DNA of 39,231 bases from CAYYOS01 sp964473355 (GTDB taxonomy: Bacteria; Pseudomonadota; Gammaproteobacteria; Burkholderiales; REEB80): positions 1 to 39,231 of the forward strand of contig CAYYOS010000003.1 of assembly GCA_964473355.1 (NCBI GenBank), given 5' to 3'. The position numbers were made by a program, and so were the translations under genes. The notes under the pieces were generated by a model. It saw nothing but the letters and a program-made list of their open reading frames with translations, was not told the origin of the DNA and made no database searches. The number at the start of each line of letters is the position of its first letter. The stretch's first letter is position 1. This document shows positions 15,927-23,339 of the stretch, piece by piece.

Positions 15927-17585
15927 ATGCAATTGACGTTAATACACGTGGGTGATTTTCATGGTCATTTAATTCCGCGCGCGGATTGTCGTTCCGCAAA
16001 CCCCAATGCGGAGCGTGGCGGCTTGGCGCGTGTATATAGCAAAATTCAAGAAATTCGTGCGCGTGCCGAACACTCGCTATTATTTAATACCGGCGATACC
16101 GTGCAAGGCTCAGCGGAAGTGCTCTATACCCGGGGCGCGGCAATAGCTGAAGTGTTGAATCATTTTAATTTCGATGCCTTCGCGCCAGGCAATTGGGATT
16201 TTGTATATGGGACTCAGCGTTTTCTGGAACTCTTTAGTGGAAGCAAGCCCGTAGCAACGTGGAATGCGCTTGCGGCTAATCTTTATTTTGCTGATCTAAA
16301 AGACTCGCCAGATACACCTTATCCGGCCCAAGCGGGGCAGCGGGTATTGCCGCCCTACGTATTCCTTAATATAGGAAACCTGCGCCTTGCTGTATTAGGC
16401 TTTACAACCGAGCGTGGCCCGCAAGCGCTCGGCCCGTCGGCCACGCATGGATTTCGTTTTAGCGGCGGGGATCAAGAGTTTGCGGAGCTCATTCCGGTGC
16501 TGCGCGAGCAGGCCTCGGTTGTTATTGCCTTATCGGAGTTGGGGCTCGCCAACAATATCCGCCTGGCAGAAAACTATCCCGGCTTGGACGTGATTTTATC
16601 TTCGGACATGCACGAAGAAACGCGCCAAGCCGTCACTACAAAAACCGGAACCGTTATTGTGGAGGAGGGCCAAGACGGCACCGTATTGGGCGAAATGGTT
16701 TTGCAGATAGAAGCAGGCAAAGTCAAAAGCGTTAAATGGACCCAACATGTTATCGATGAAAATGTTCCGGAAGATCCGGACATAGCCGAGTTGGTGCGCA
16801 AGGTGCGTGCGCCCTTTGTAAGCGGCCCCGACTTTACGCCGCTACCCAATCCTTTTAATGGTAGTTTATTGCAAAGGCCTATCGATAGCGTGATCGGTTA
16901 CACCAAGGTTGCCCTGCACCGTTCAAATTTTAGCCAAAGTGATATGCCCGCAGTTATTGAAGGCTCTTCTCATGATTTCTTGGCTGACGCCTTTCGCCAC
17001 CAATGTGGGGCGGATATCGGTGCCATTCGCGGTTTTCGTTACGGCACACATGTGAAGGCGGGGCCGATTAAATTAGAAGACCTTTATCACTTCATACCTA
17101 TCGGCCCACAGATAGCGAGCGGGATGATCACCGGTGAACAACTCAAAAAACAGATTGAGAAATCCGCGCACGGCTCACTCTCGCCAGAGGTGAATCAATG
17201 GAGTGGGGGTTGGTTGTTTGCTTATTCCGGCGTCACAATGGAATTAAACCCATATGCGGAAAAAGGCAAACGCGCTACTAAGATTCAAATTGACAACCAA
17301 CCTTTGCAAGAAGCGAGCGAATATCGCTACGCCTCCTACTGGTACAAGCATGAACCGGAAGAGGTAAACTTGGTCCCGGTTAAGAACGTGCGCGTATTAA
17401 CAAGTGACAATGGCGTGCCCATGGATGCCACCGAAGTGGTGGTGCGGTATTTACAAAGCTTGCCTGGGCAGACGGTAGAACCTGAGCTTAACCGCATCAA
17501 ATTAACCCATCCTTTACCTGAGCCACAATTCGGCAACCCTGAGATTCAGCCCCTAAAGGGAGCGAGATCTTTTGACAAAAAATAG
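15927..17585 (+). CDS. 5'-nucleotidase/SoxB-like metallophosphoesterase with altered metal site
   Basis: A 552-residue two-domain protein: an N-terminal calcineurin-like metallophosphoesterase and a C-terminal 5'-nucleotidase domain (from about residue 310; GAIRGFRYGT, AGPIKLEDLY, QWSGGWLFAYSGVTME). ATG 15927 has a strong GGGAG site at 5 bases. This start leaves no signal peptide, although UshA and SoxB relatives are periplasmic; a start at 15843 would add a weak hydrophobic stretch without a ribosome site. Ligands D10, H12, D57 and N89 are present. W90 (GNWDF) is SoxB-like. Two expected histidines are replaced: E204 (ALSELGL) and D227 (SSDMHEE). It may use other metals or have a different reaction. 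It is too divergent to call SoxB. Confidence 0.8.
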   Translation: MQLTLIHVGDFHGHLIPRADCRSANPNAERGGLARVYSKIQEIRARAEHSLLFNTGDTVQGSAEVLYTRGAAIAEVLNHFNFDAFAPGNWDFVYGTQRFLELFSGSKPVATWNALAANLYFADLKDSPDTPYPAQAGQRVLPPYVFLNIGNLRLAVLGFTTERGPQALGPSATHGFRFSGGDQEFAELIPVLREQASVVIALSELGLANNIRLAENYPGLDVILSSDMHEETRQAVTTKTGTVIVEEGQDGTVLGEMVLQIEAGKVKSVKWTQHVIDENVPEDPDIAELVRKVRAPFVSGPDFTPLPNPFNGSLLQRPIDSVIGYTKVALHRSNFSQSDMPAVIEGSSHDFLADAFRHQCGADIGAIRGFRYGTHVKAGPIKLEDLYHFIPIGPQIASGMITGEQLKKQIEKSAHGSLSPEVNQWSGGWLFAYSGVTMELNPYAEKGKRATKIQIDNQPLQEASEYRYASYWYKHEPEEVNLVPVKNVRVLTSDNGVPMDATEVVVRYLQSLPGQTVEPELNRIKLTHPLPEPQFGNPEIQPLKGARSFDKK

Positions 17586-17589
17586 AAGG

Positions 17590-17617
17590 TTGCTACTCCA
17601 AAGTGCTATATTAATAT
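17590..17617 (+). promoter_or_regulatory. Candidate promoter of the CHRD gene
   Basis: TTGCTA (17590-17595) and TAATAT (17612-17617) are spaced by 16 bases, 46 bases before the start codon of the CHRD-protein gene. Confidence 0.35.
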
Positions 17618-17663
17618 TCGACATCTACGTTTCAAAACGGAAGCCACACTTCAAGGGGGAACC

Positions 17664-18221
17664 ATGAAACTTCACACTTCGTTATCTAGACTCACAAAAC
17701 TCGTTAGCGTTATCCTTGCTGCCACGCTACTGGGCGTACTATCGCCGCTCGCGTATGCCTTCCATGGCTTATATACTAGTAATTTAAGTGGCGTCCAGGA
17801 AGTCCCGCCTAATGCTAGCCCAGGGATCGGTACTGGAAACTTGACGCTGACGGGGACGGCGATTACCTGTTCGGTCAGTGTGAGCGGCTTAACCGGTGCG
17901 CCCGTTGCTGCACATATTCATCAAGGCGCACCCGGTGTCAATGGCGGAATTATTGTAACGCTCACAGGCGGCCCCACCGTCTTTAACTGCCCCGCCGCCG
18001 CAACGCTAACACCTGCACAAATTACCGACCTAGACGCCGGCAACCTTTATTTCAATGTCCACACGGGTGCCTTCCCGGGTGGTGAAGTTCGCGGGCAAAT
18101 TCTGCATGCGCCGGTGGCAGGTCCGGCTGCGCCTATTCCTACGTTATCGCAATGGGGCATACTCCTCCTTTCGCTGCTTATCGTTAGCGCGATCGGGTGG
18201 CGCAGAGTTTCTAAGAACTGA
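17664..18221 (+). CDS. CHRD-domain protein with IPTL-CTERM exosortase sorting tail
   Basis: A 185-residue exported protein. The GGGGGA site 3 bases before the ATG and a long signal peptide ending near SPLAYA fix the start. Residues about 36-148 are a CHRD domain (LSGVQEVPP, VAAHIHQGAPGVNGG, YFNVHTGAFPGGEVRGQI), a fold seen in chordin and in bacterial surface proteins. The tail has the motif IPTLSQWG, a hydrophobic helix and a basic end (GWRRVSKN), which is the IPTLxxWG-CTERM signal handled by an exosortase of the XrtH type. The protein is therefore probably processed at the membrane and surface-exposed. The exosortase gene is not in the window. Confidence 0.9.
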   Translation: MKLHTSLSRLTKLVSVILAATLLGVLSPLAYAFHGLYTSNLSGVQEVPPNASPGIGTGNLTLTGTAITCSVSVSGLTGAPVAAHIHQGAPGVNGGIIVTLTGGPTVFNCPAAATLTPAQITDLDAGNLYFNVHTGAFPGGEVRGQILHAPVAGPAAPIPTLSQWGILLLSLLIVSAIGWRRVSKN

Positions 18222-18231
18222 AAGGGAAAAA

Positions 18232-18378
18232 ATGAGCGCGATACGAATGCTGTTTCTAAGTGTTGCGGCTATGATTTTGATCGGCATATGGCTGACCGGG
18301 TTTAGCATGGTGCATTGGTTTTTGTACGTGCCAGTGATTTTTTTGACGTTTGCCGGCGTTGTGGGAATACGCCCGTGA
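18232..18378 (+). CDS. 48-residue membrane protein
   Basis: A short frame with AAAGGGAAAA directly upstream of the ATG, 10 bases after the CHRD gene. The product is nearly all hydrophobic, with two predicted helices (about 4-23 and 28-46) split by GFSMVHW. This looks like a real translated small protein coexpressed with the CHRD protein. Family not recognised. Confidence 0.55.
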   Translation: MSAIRMLFLSVAAMILIGIWLTGFSMVHWFLYVPVIFLTFAGVVGIRP

Positions 18379-18504
18379 TATATCTTCTGGCCGAAGGGGT
18401 TTTAAGGGAGATCCATTGCGTCAAAACTTGAGTGATCCAAAACGCACCGCCAGCTTGGAGGTGGGCGCGAGCCCCGGCACTGGTAGTGCAACACCCCGGC
18501 TAGC

Positions 18505-19359
18505 CTATTTTAACGTTTTAAGAACCTCTTCTAAGGCCTGGTTAAAGGCGGTGGGATTTTCCTGAGCCAAGAAATGCCCCACCCCCGGAACGAGGACAAC
18601 ACTGGCATGCAGCGGTTTGCCCGAGGATAACGGGTCAGCGTTAATGTTCCTGAATTTAGTCGCGGTTCTTTGGAAGGCGCTGCTCGAGTCGCGTTCTGCC
18701 CAAACGAACACTTCGGTCATCGCGTTAGCCGCGACCTCCGGGTTGCCTGAACGAAAGTGCCTCACCATGCTTTCCACCATTGATTTATTGCTGTTCGGCG
18801 GGAACATAGACCGAATCATGTTTTCCGCAGCCGCGCTAAAATTTTCTGAAAAAGGCCGTACAAATTCCGCGATTTTACTGCCGGTGGGGTAGGGAAAGCC
18901 CGTATAAAACGAATCCACGCCGATGACACCCACTGCGCGATTTCCCAAGCGTTTTTCTGCCTCCATCGCCACGGGTCCACCCATGGAGTGGCCAATCAGG
19001 ACCACTTTTTTTAAGCCGAGTTTATTGACCACGGCTTCTACATCTCCGCCGAAAGCCGACATTGAATAGTTTTTTCGGCCTAAGCCGGATTCACCGTGCC
19101 CCGCTAAATCCAGCCGAACAACTTGGTAACGCTTACTAAAGTAATCATATTGGCTGTCCCAAAAGCTGCGATTGCACGTCCAGCAATGAATAAAGACTAA
19201 AGCTGGCTCGCCGCTACCTTTTGTTTCAAATTTAATCGGTATACCGTCAGGCGCGTTTACAAAGCCTGATGTATTCTTTAAGGGTTGAGCGGCGCAGGCA
19301 GAGAAAAAAACAAACGCTAAGAAAAGACTGAGTGTGGTTGGAAAACGAGCAGCTATCAT
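18505..19359 (-). CDS. Alpha/beta hydrolase, probable lipoprotein
   Basis: A 284-residue protein from ATG 19359 (an ATG at 19380 adds 7 residues). The N-terminus is a signal peptide ending in FFSAC with C22 as a possible lipid-attachment site. The fold is evident: VFIHCW oxyanion region, LDLAGHGESG, nucleophile S125 in GHSMGG, and H in VPGVGHFLAQE near the C-terminus; the acid is probably the Asp of NADPLS. It is an esterase-like hydrolase acting outside the cytoplasm; the substrate is unknown. Transcribed toward the small membrane protein; 18379-18504 shows nothing but a minor hairpin. Confidence 0.85.
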   Translation of the reverse strand: MIAARFPTTLSLFLAFVFFSACAAQPLKNTSGFVNAPDGIPIKFETKGSGEPALVFIHCWTCNRSFWDSQYDYFSKRYQVVRLDLAGHGESGLGRKNYSMSAFGGDVEAVVNKLGLKKVVLIGHSMGGPVAMEAEKRLGNRAVGVIGVDSFYTGFPYPTGSKIAEFVRPFSENFSAAAENMIRSMFPPNSNKSMVESMVRHFRSGNPEVAANAMTEVFVWAERDSSSAFQRTATKFRNINADPLSSGKPLHASVVLVPGVGHFLAQENPTAFNQALEEVLKTLK

Positions 19360-19484
19360 GGCTATACCTAGCAAAAACATATTCTGGAATTTTAACCGGA
19401 TTTACTCATGCGCAACCATTACAGTTGGTTGAATATAACCGGCTTAATTGAGCTAGCGGGTAGTGGTCCGTGCCCGCAAGAAGT

Positions 19485-19504
19485 CGCCGGTATCGACACC
19501 GGCG
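19485..19504 (-). terminator. Hairpin downstream of the Kbp-like gene
   Basis: CGCCGGT / ACCGGCG with a 6-base loop, 25 bases past the stop of the BON-LysM gene. On the minus strand it is followed by ACTTCTTGC, not a clean T-run, so this is tentative. Confidence 0.35.
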
Positions 19505-19528
19505 GCGGGATATTCAGTAAGACTTCTT

Positions 19529-19978
19529 TTAAGCAGCTTTTCTTGGGTTTGGAATACGGATTTTTTGCCCCGGATAAATTTTGTCGGCGTCTACGATGAC
19601 TTCACGGTTGGCGTCAAAAATCTTATTGTATTCTGCCGCATTCCCATAATACCGTTGTGCGATTTTGGACAAAGTATCGCCGGATTGGATAACGTAATAT
19701 TCCACGGCTTGTGTTTGCGCCGGTGCTTTTAAGTTGTCCGCGGTCACGCGTTCAACCCCATCAACGTTGCCCGCAATCAATATTGCTTTTTCCCGTTGCT
19801 CGGCGGATACGGCGGCACCACTGATATCAACCTGACCGTTTTTAAATGTGACGGCAGTGCCTGGTATGCCCAACACCGCTAACGACTCTTTAACTTTTTC
19901 CGCTTTTTTAGCATCGTCATCGTCGCGATTAAAAAGTTTACGACCCACGTTTTTAGCGAACTCAAATAAATTGACCAT
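19529..19978 (-). CDS. kbp: BON-LysM protein, Kbp (YgaU)-like
   Basis: A 149-residue cytoplasmic protein, the same length as E. coli Kbp (YgaU), a potassium-binding protein. Among three close ATGs I chose 19978 because GGAG lies 6 bases before it. The N-terminus (MVNLFEFAKNVGRKLF) matches the Kbp start in pattern. Residues about 22-85 form a BON domain (NGQVDISGAAVSAEQREKA) and about 97-146 a LysM domain (YYVIQSGDTLSKIAQRYYG; KIYPGQKIRIP). There is no signal peptide. The gene name rests on remembered similarity. Confidence 0.85.
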   Translation of the reverse strand: MVNLFEFAKNVGRKLFNRDDDDAKKAEKVKESLAVLGIPGTAVTFKNGQVDISGAAVSAEQREKAILIAGNVDGVERVTADNLKAPAQTQAVEYYVIQSGDTLSKIAQRYYGNAAEYNKIFDANREVIVDADKIYPGQKIRIPNPRKAA

Positions 19979-20034
19979 CATCAACTCCATTGTTATGGGA
20001 GTAGCTTAGAGTCGCTTCCGATGAATGAAGTTCG

Positions 20035-20691
20035 TTACCGTTTATTCAGCAAAGAGACCATTTCTTCTGCGACGCCTTTGGCTGATGCAGGATTTTGACC
20101 GGTAACCAGCGTGCCGTCGACGACCACATTCACCGCCCAGTTATTGGCGTGAACAAACGTTCCACCGTTATTCTTAAGTTCCGTTTCTAGCAAAAATGGC
20201 ATCGCGGCTGAAAGGCCCGCAGCCGCTTCTTCATCGTTAGTGAACCCAGTTACCCTTTTATTATGAATCATAGGCTGGCCATCACTATTTTTTAGCCCGA
20301 CCAAGGCAGCCGGGCCGTGGCATACCGCGGCCACAATTTTTTCTTGAGCGTAAGCTAGCGGCAAAATTCGCTGCAAATCGGCATTGCCCGGCAAATCCCA
20401 CATGGTCCCGTGGCCGCCCACCGTGAAAAAGGCGTCGTAATCATGCGGGTTAATCCGAGCGAGGGGCATGGTATTGTTAACCAGGGGTAAATATTTTTTT
20501 AGTTCTTCGCTAACGCTCTCGGGGGCTACCGGTGCTTTCCCGCCTAAAGGAGAGGCCACCTTTACGTCGAAACCTGCCTTAATGAAAACCTCATAAGGAT
20601 GAACCAATTCCGGCAGGTATAGCCCGGTAGGTTTGCCGGTGTCGCCTAAAGTAGCGTGACTCGTTACGATCATAAGTATTTTTTTTGACAC
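20035..20691 (-). CDS. DJ-1/PfpI-family protein (Hsp31/glyoxalase III-like)
   Basis: A 218-residue protein. The start is taken as GTG 20691, with GGGAG 7 bases upstream and the first strand (SKKILMIVTSH) following at once; an ATG at 20709 lacks a site. Nucleophile C124 sits in the elbow AAVCHGPAAL, with the partner acid E28 in LPELVHP and the GGHGTMWDLP loop typical of the Hsp31/Ydr533c branch. Members act as glutathione-independent glyoxalases or protein/nucleotide repair factors. It lies just outside the copper island, on the same strand; a link to copper stress is possible but not shown. Confidence 0.88.
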   Translation of the reverse strand: MSKKILMIVTSHATLGDTGKPTGLYLPELVHPYEVFIKAGFDVKVASPLGGKAPVAPESVSEELKKYLPLVNNTMPLARINPHDYDAFFTVGGHGTMWDLPGNADLQRILPLAYAQEKIVAAVCHGPAALVGLKNSDGQPMIHNKRVTGFTNDEEAAAGLSAAMPFLLETELKNNGGTFVHANNWAVNVVVDGTLVTGQNPASAKGVAEEMVSLLNKR

Positions 20692-20755
20692 GGAAATTCT
20701 CCCATCCAAGCATAGTTAAGGGCGAAACTGTCAGCGCCATCAAGATCCGTACGCG

Positions 20756-21298
20756 CTAACGCTTTTTCGCTGGCTTCTCCACCAAAATATCACCCTTCAT
20801 GCCCGCTTCGTAGTGACCTGGTAGATGGCAAGCCACCTCAACCTTGCCCGGTTTCGCAAATTGCCAAATAATCTCCTTGGTTTGCCCAGGCGGAATGGTC
20901 ACGGCATTCGCTTCTTCGTGTTTCATACCGGGCATTTTTTTCATCATCTCGGCATGCTCTCGCTGTGACTCGGCATCGCCCAGCGCAAACTCATGATCTA
21001 TCTTCCCTGTGTTAGTGACGATAAAACGTACCGTCTCCCCAGCTTTTACCGTAATAGAAGCGGGGTCAAAACGCATGGCATCTAAAGCCGTTACTTTTAT
21101 CGTGCGTTTGACTTTGGCTGGGTTTCCGGGTTTGCCGTAGTTAGCGCTTTTATCATGTGAATGGGCGGCACTACCGTGCCCAGACATTTTATGTTCGGTC
21201 GCTGGTTTGTCATGCGCACCTTTATGATCGCCTTCGGCAAAGACAGACGTTATGGCCAAAGTAAAAATGGCCGCGGCGAAATTTAAAAATAGTTTCAT
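20756..21298 (-). CDS. copI: CopI-type periplasmic cupredoxin
   Basis: A 180-residue protein with a signal peptide (to SVFA), a His-rich linker (residues 24-50, HKGAH, HKMSGHG, HSHD) and a cupredoxin domain. Type 1 copper ligands are H102 (DHEF), C157, H162 and M167 in ACHLPGHYEAGM. A Met/His stretch (EMMKKMPGMKHEE) may bind more copper. CopI proteins protect the periplasm against Cu(I). Ribosome site GGAAG precedes the ATG. Last gene of the run of minus-strand copper genes. Confidence 0.88.
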   Translation of the reverse strand: MKLFLNFAAAIFTLAITSVFAEGDHKGAHDKPATEHKMSGHGSAAHSHDKSANYGKPGNPAKVKRTIKVTALDAMRFDPASITVKAGETVRFIVTNTGKIDHEFALGDAESQREHAEMMKKMPGMKHEEANAVTIPPGQTKEIIWQFAKPGKVEVACHLPGHYEAGMKGDILVEKPAKKR

Positions 21299-21356
21299 GG
21301 TGCTTCCTTTCGGATTTGTTAAAAGAGGGTATTAACGCGCAATATTGGGGATGATT

Positions 21357-21692
21357 TTAGTCAGCGGTAACCATTGCTCGGCAAGCTTCGGCACAACGTC
21401 GGCACGCGACAGCACAACGCTTGCAGTGCTCCATGTCATGCGCGTCACATTGTTTCGCACACCAGTCGCAGATGTCTGTGCAGAGCTTGCATATCTGCTT
21501 GGCGAACGGACTGTTGCGCGCGATCGAATCAGCGCACAACCGGCAGATCGCTGCGCACTCGATGCAGCAGGCCGGGCAGTCATTTTTGCTCTCGACGCCG
21601 ACCATGTGCGCGAAACAAATGCCGCACTCGGTTGCGCAGAAATCGCAGGCGTCCATACAAGCTTTGCTGAGTTTGTCTGGTTGGTGATTCAT
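21357..21692 (-). CDS. Four-helix-bundle copper storage protein (Csp-like)
   Basis: A 111-residue protein with 21 cysteines, mostly in CxxxC and CxxC spacing along predicted helices (KACMDACDFCATEC; CIECAAICRLC; CKLCTDICDWC; CKRCAVACRRC). This is the hallmark of Csp proteins, which hold many Cu(I) ions inside a four-helix bundle. ATG 21692 has AAAGGAAAAAG before it. There is no signal peptide, so it resembles the cytosolic Csp3 type rather than exported Csp1. It stores copper or buffers it when efflux is not enough. Confidence 0.9.
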   Translation of the reverse strand: MNHQPDKLSKACMDACDFCATECGICFAHMVGVESKNDCPACCIECAAICRLCADSIARNSPFAKQICKLCTDICDWCAKQCDAHDMEHCKRCAVACRRCAEACRAMVTAD

Positions 21693-21900
21693 ACTTTTTC
21701 CTTTAATTGAGTTCAGGAAAAAAACGCAATGTCGCCAGGGAATGTGCAAGTAATTGGGTACTTTTTTCCAGGTCCCTGCCGCGGGAAGAGGCTTTTGCTG
21801 CGATGATCATCACATCCTATCAGTCCAAATTTTTGCGCCCTTAATGTTTTTGGGCCGCGGGTGGATACGACGCGGCGAGTCCCTGGGAGGCCCACTTATC

Positions 21901-22239
21901 CTACATCCCTTTCATGCCGCCACCCGTCTTGCCATGCCCCATCATTCCGCTGCCCATCATGCTTTGCATCATTTGCATATGGTCCTGCATCATCTTCGCG
22001 TGCTCTTTCATAAGTTGTTCGCGCTCCAGCGGATTTTTCGCATCCATGATCTTATGCATTTGCTCGTGCATCCGCAGCATGGGTTCCTGCATTTTGCTCA
22101 TTTGCATTTGCTTTTCATTTTCGCTCATAGCCGTTGCCGGCTTCTTGCCTTTATCGGCATGATGTGCATCGTCTGCAAAGGCAAGCGTGGTCGATAACGG
22201 AAGCGTTGTTAGTAATGCGGTGAAGAATAGTTTTTTCAT
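21901..22239 (-). CDS. Met/His-rich periplasmic protein, probable copper binder
   Basis: A 112-residue protein with a clear signal peptide (MKKLFFTALLTTLPLSTTLAFA). The mature part is one long charged helix with about 20 methionines (MQMSKMQEPMLRMHEQMHKIM; MMQDHMQMMQSMMGSGMM), ending in a Gly/Met tail. Such Met clusters bind Cu(I) in the periplasm. GGAG lies 8 bases before the ATG. It sits between the Csp and DUF305 genes. No named family beyond general similarity. Confidence 0.82.
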   Translation of the reverse strand: MKKLFFTALLTTLPLSTTLAFADDAHHADKGKKPATAMSENEKQMQMSKMQEPMLRMHEQMHKIMDAKNPLEREQLMKEHAKMMQDHMQMMQSMMGSGMMGHGKTGGGMKGM

Positions 22240-22411
22240 TTTTAAATCTCCATATGATTTCTTACAGTGGTTACGAGAAAGGTTATTTGTGTAGAGCCTG
22301 ATGGCTTCACCAAATTGCCAGGGACCGAGTTAATATCTCAAGTAGTCATACTGACGGCTACAAATCCATTAAACGCATTAGGCGTTATTGCTACTAAACT
22401 TAGGTGTGAAA

Positions 22412-22864
22412 TTACTTCTCCAATTCGCGCAGTTGAGTTTTCATCTGCTCAATTTCTGCCTGCTGACCTGAGATAATCTCCCGACACAATCCCTTGATTT
22501 TAATATCTTGGATGGGCGCCTTTTCGCACATAAGTATGGCACCTGCGTGATGGGGGATCATTGATTTTAAAAATTGCTTGTCTGAGATCGCTGTTTGTTG
22601 CCGGATCAACAGCCAAAATACAATCAGTGCGATGACAGCGGCGGCCATAATCAATAGATTCATTTTCTTGTTCTCATACATTCCGCCCATAAGAGCGAGT
22701 TCTAGGATCACCATGGGCGCGGTCATGAGCCCCGCCATATAAAACTGGTTGAAGTTAGGATAGACATTTTCGAGTGTATTCACCATGGCATACATCAGCG
22801 CATACATGGATATGAACGATAGAACGATCATTAGCAGGAAGCGGCTATAGTGAGTTTTCGCCAT
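22412..22864 (-). CDS. DUF305-type membrane protein
   Basis: A 150-residue protein with three membrane helices (about 8-28, 42-61, 68-87) and a C-terminal DUF305 segment whose signature is SMIPHHAGAILMCEKA (H105, H106, C113). DUF305 proteins are frequent in copper and silver resistance loci and the HH motif is a plausible metal site. GAGGAGATATACC precedes the ATG. The 91 bases between it and cusF contain only a 12-base palindrome (GGCGCATGCGCC, 22900-22911). Confidence 0.87.
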   Translation of the reverse strand: MAKTHYSRFLLMIVLSFISMYALMYAMVNTLENVYPNFNQFYMAGLMTAPMVILELALMGGMYENKKMNLLIMAAAVIALIVFWLLIRQQTAISDKQFLKSMIPHHAGAILMCEKAPIQDIKIKGLCREIISGQQAEIEQMKTQLRELEK

Positions 22865-22955
22865 AGGGTATATCTCCTCTCATTTAAACTATCCGGGAAG
22901 GCGCATGCGCCGCGCGCATGATCAAGGCTTTAGTCGCTCGCTCGGCGCTTTCGTG

Positions 22956-23300
22956 CTATTTATTTAGCTGTAAGGTGGTCACCGTCAGCGCACCATTTAT
23001 TTTCTCCGCAATAAACTTCACTTTATCGCCGGACTTAACTTGATCCAGCATTGCGGCATCTTTCACCCGAAACACCATGGTCATAGGGGGCATATTCAGA
23101 CTAGTCAAAGGGCCGTGCTTGATGGTTATTTTTTCGGCACCCTTATCGATCTTTTTGATTTCGCCTTCTGCGAACGATGTGGCGCTCGCGGATGAGGCGG
23201 CGGCAGGGGGCGCTTTACTTACGTCCTCAGCGGCCTGTGCGTGAAAAGGAATGCTGGCAGTAATTGTCAGCGTCGTGAGTAAAATGGAAATGAATTTCAT
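22956..23300 (-). CDS. cusF: CusF-like periplasmic copper chaperone
   Basis: A 114-residue protein: signal peptide to AQA, an Ala/Ser-rich linker, and the small beta-barrel CusF domain from residue 43. H62, M73 and M75 (KHGPLTSLNMPPMTM) fit the copper ligands of E. coli CusF. The Trp that caps the copper there is M70 here. CusF normally hands Cu(I) to a CusCBA pump; no CusA or CusB is in the window. It follows the oxidase gene by 39 bases in one operon. Confidence 0.88.
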   Translation of the reverse strand: MKFISILLTTLTITASIPFHAQAAEDVSKAPPAAASSASATSFAEGEIKKIDKGAEKITIKHGPLTSLNMPPMTMVFRVKDAAMLDQVKSGDKVKFIAEKINGALTVTTLQLNK

Positions 23301-23339
23301 AAGTCACCTTTCATAGTTTAAGAAGCTAGCTATCATTCG

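Noticed and set aside
15927..17585. Calling this gene soxB because of soxA in the window
   Set aside because: Metal ligands differ from SoxB, there is no signal peptide and it lies 13 kb from soxA; a family-level call is safer.
21802..21811. GATGATCATC palindrome upstream of the Csp gene as a regulator site
   Set aside because: Ten bases, single copy, no promoter elements placed around it and no match to a known copper operator.
22384..22398. AACGC/GCGTT hairpin after the DUF305 gene as a terminator
   Set aside because: Stem of only five pairs with no T-run.
22900..22911. Palindrome GGCGCATGCGCC as a terminator
   Set aside because: No loop and no T-run follows on either strand; it is short and self-complementary by GC-rich composition.
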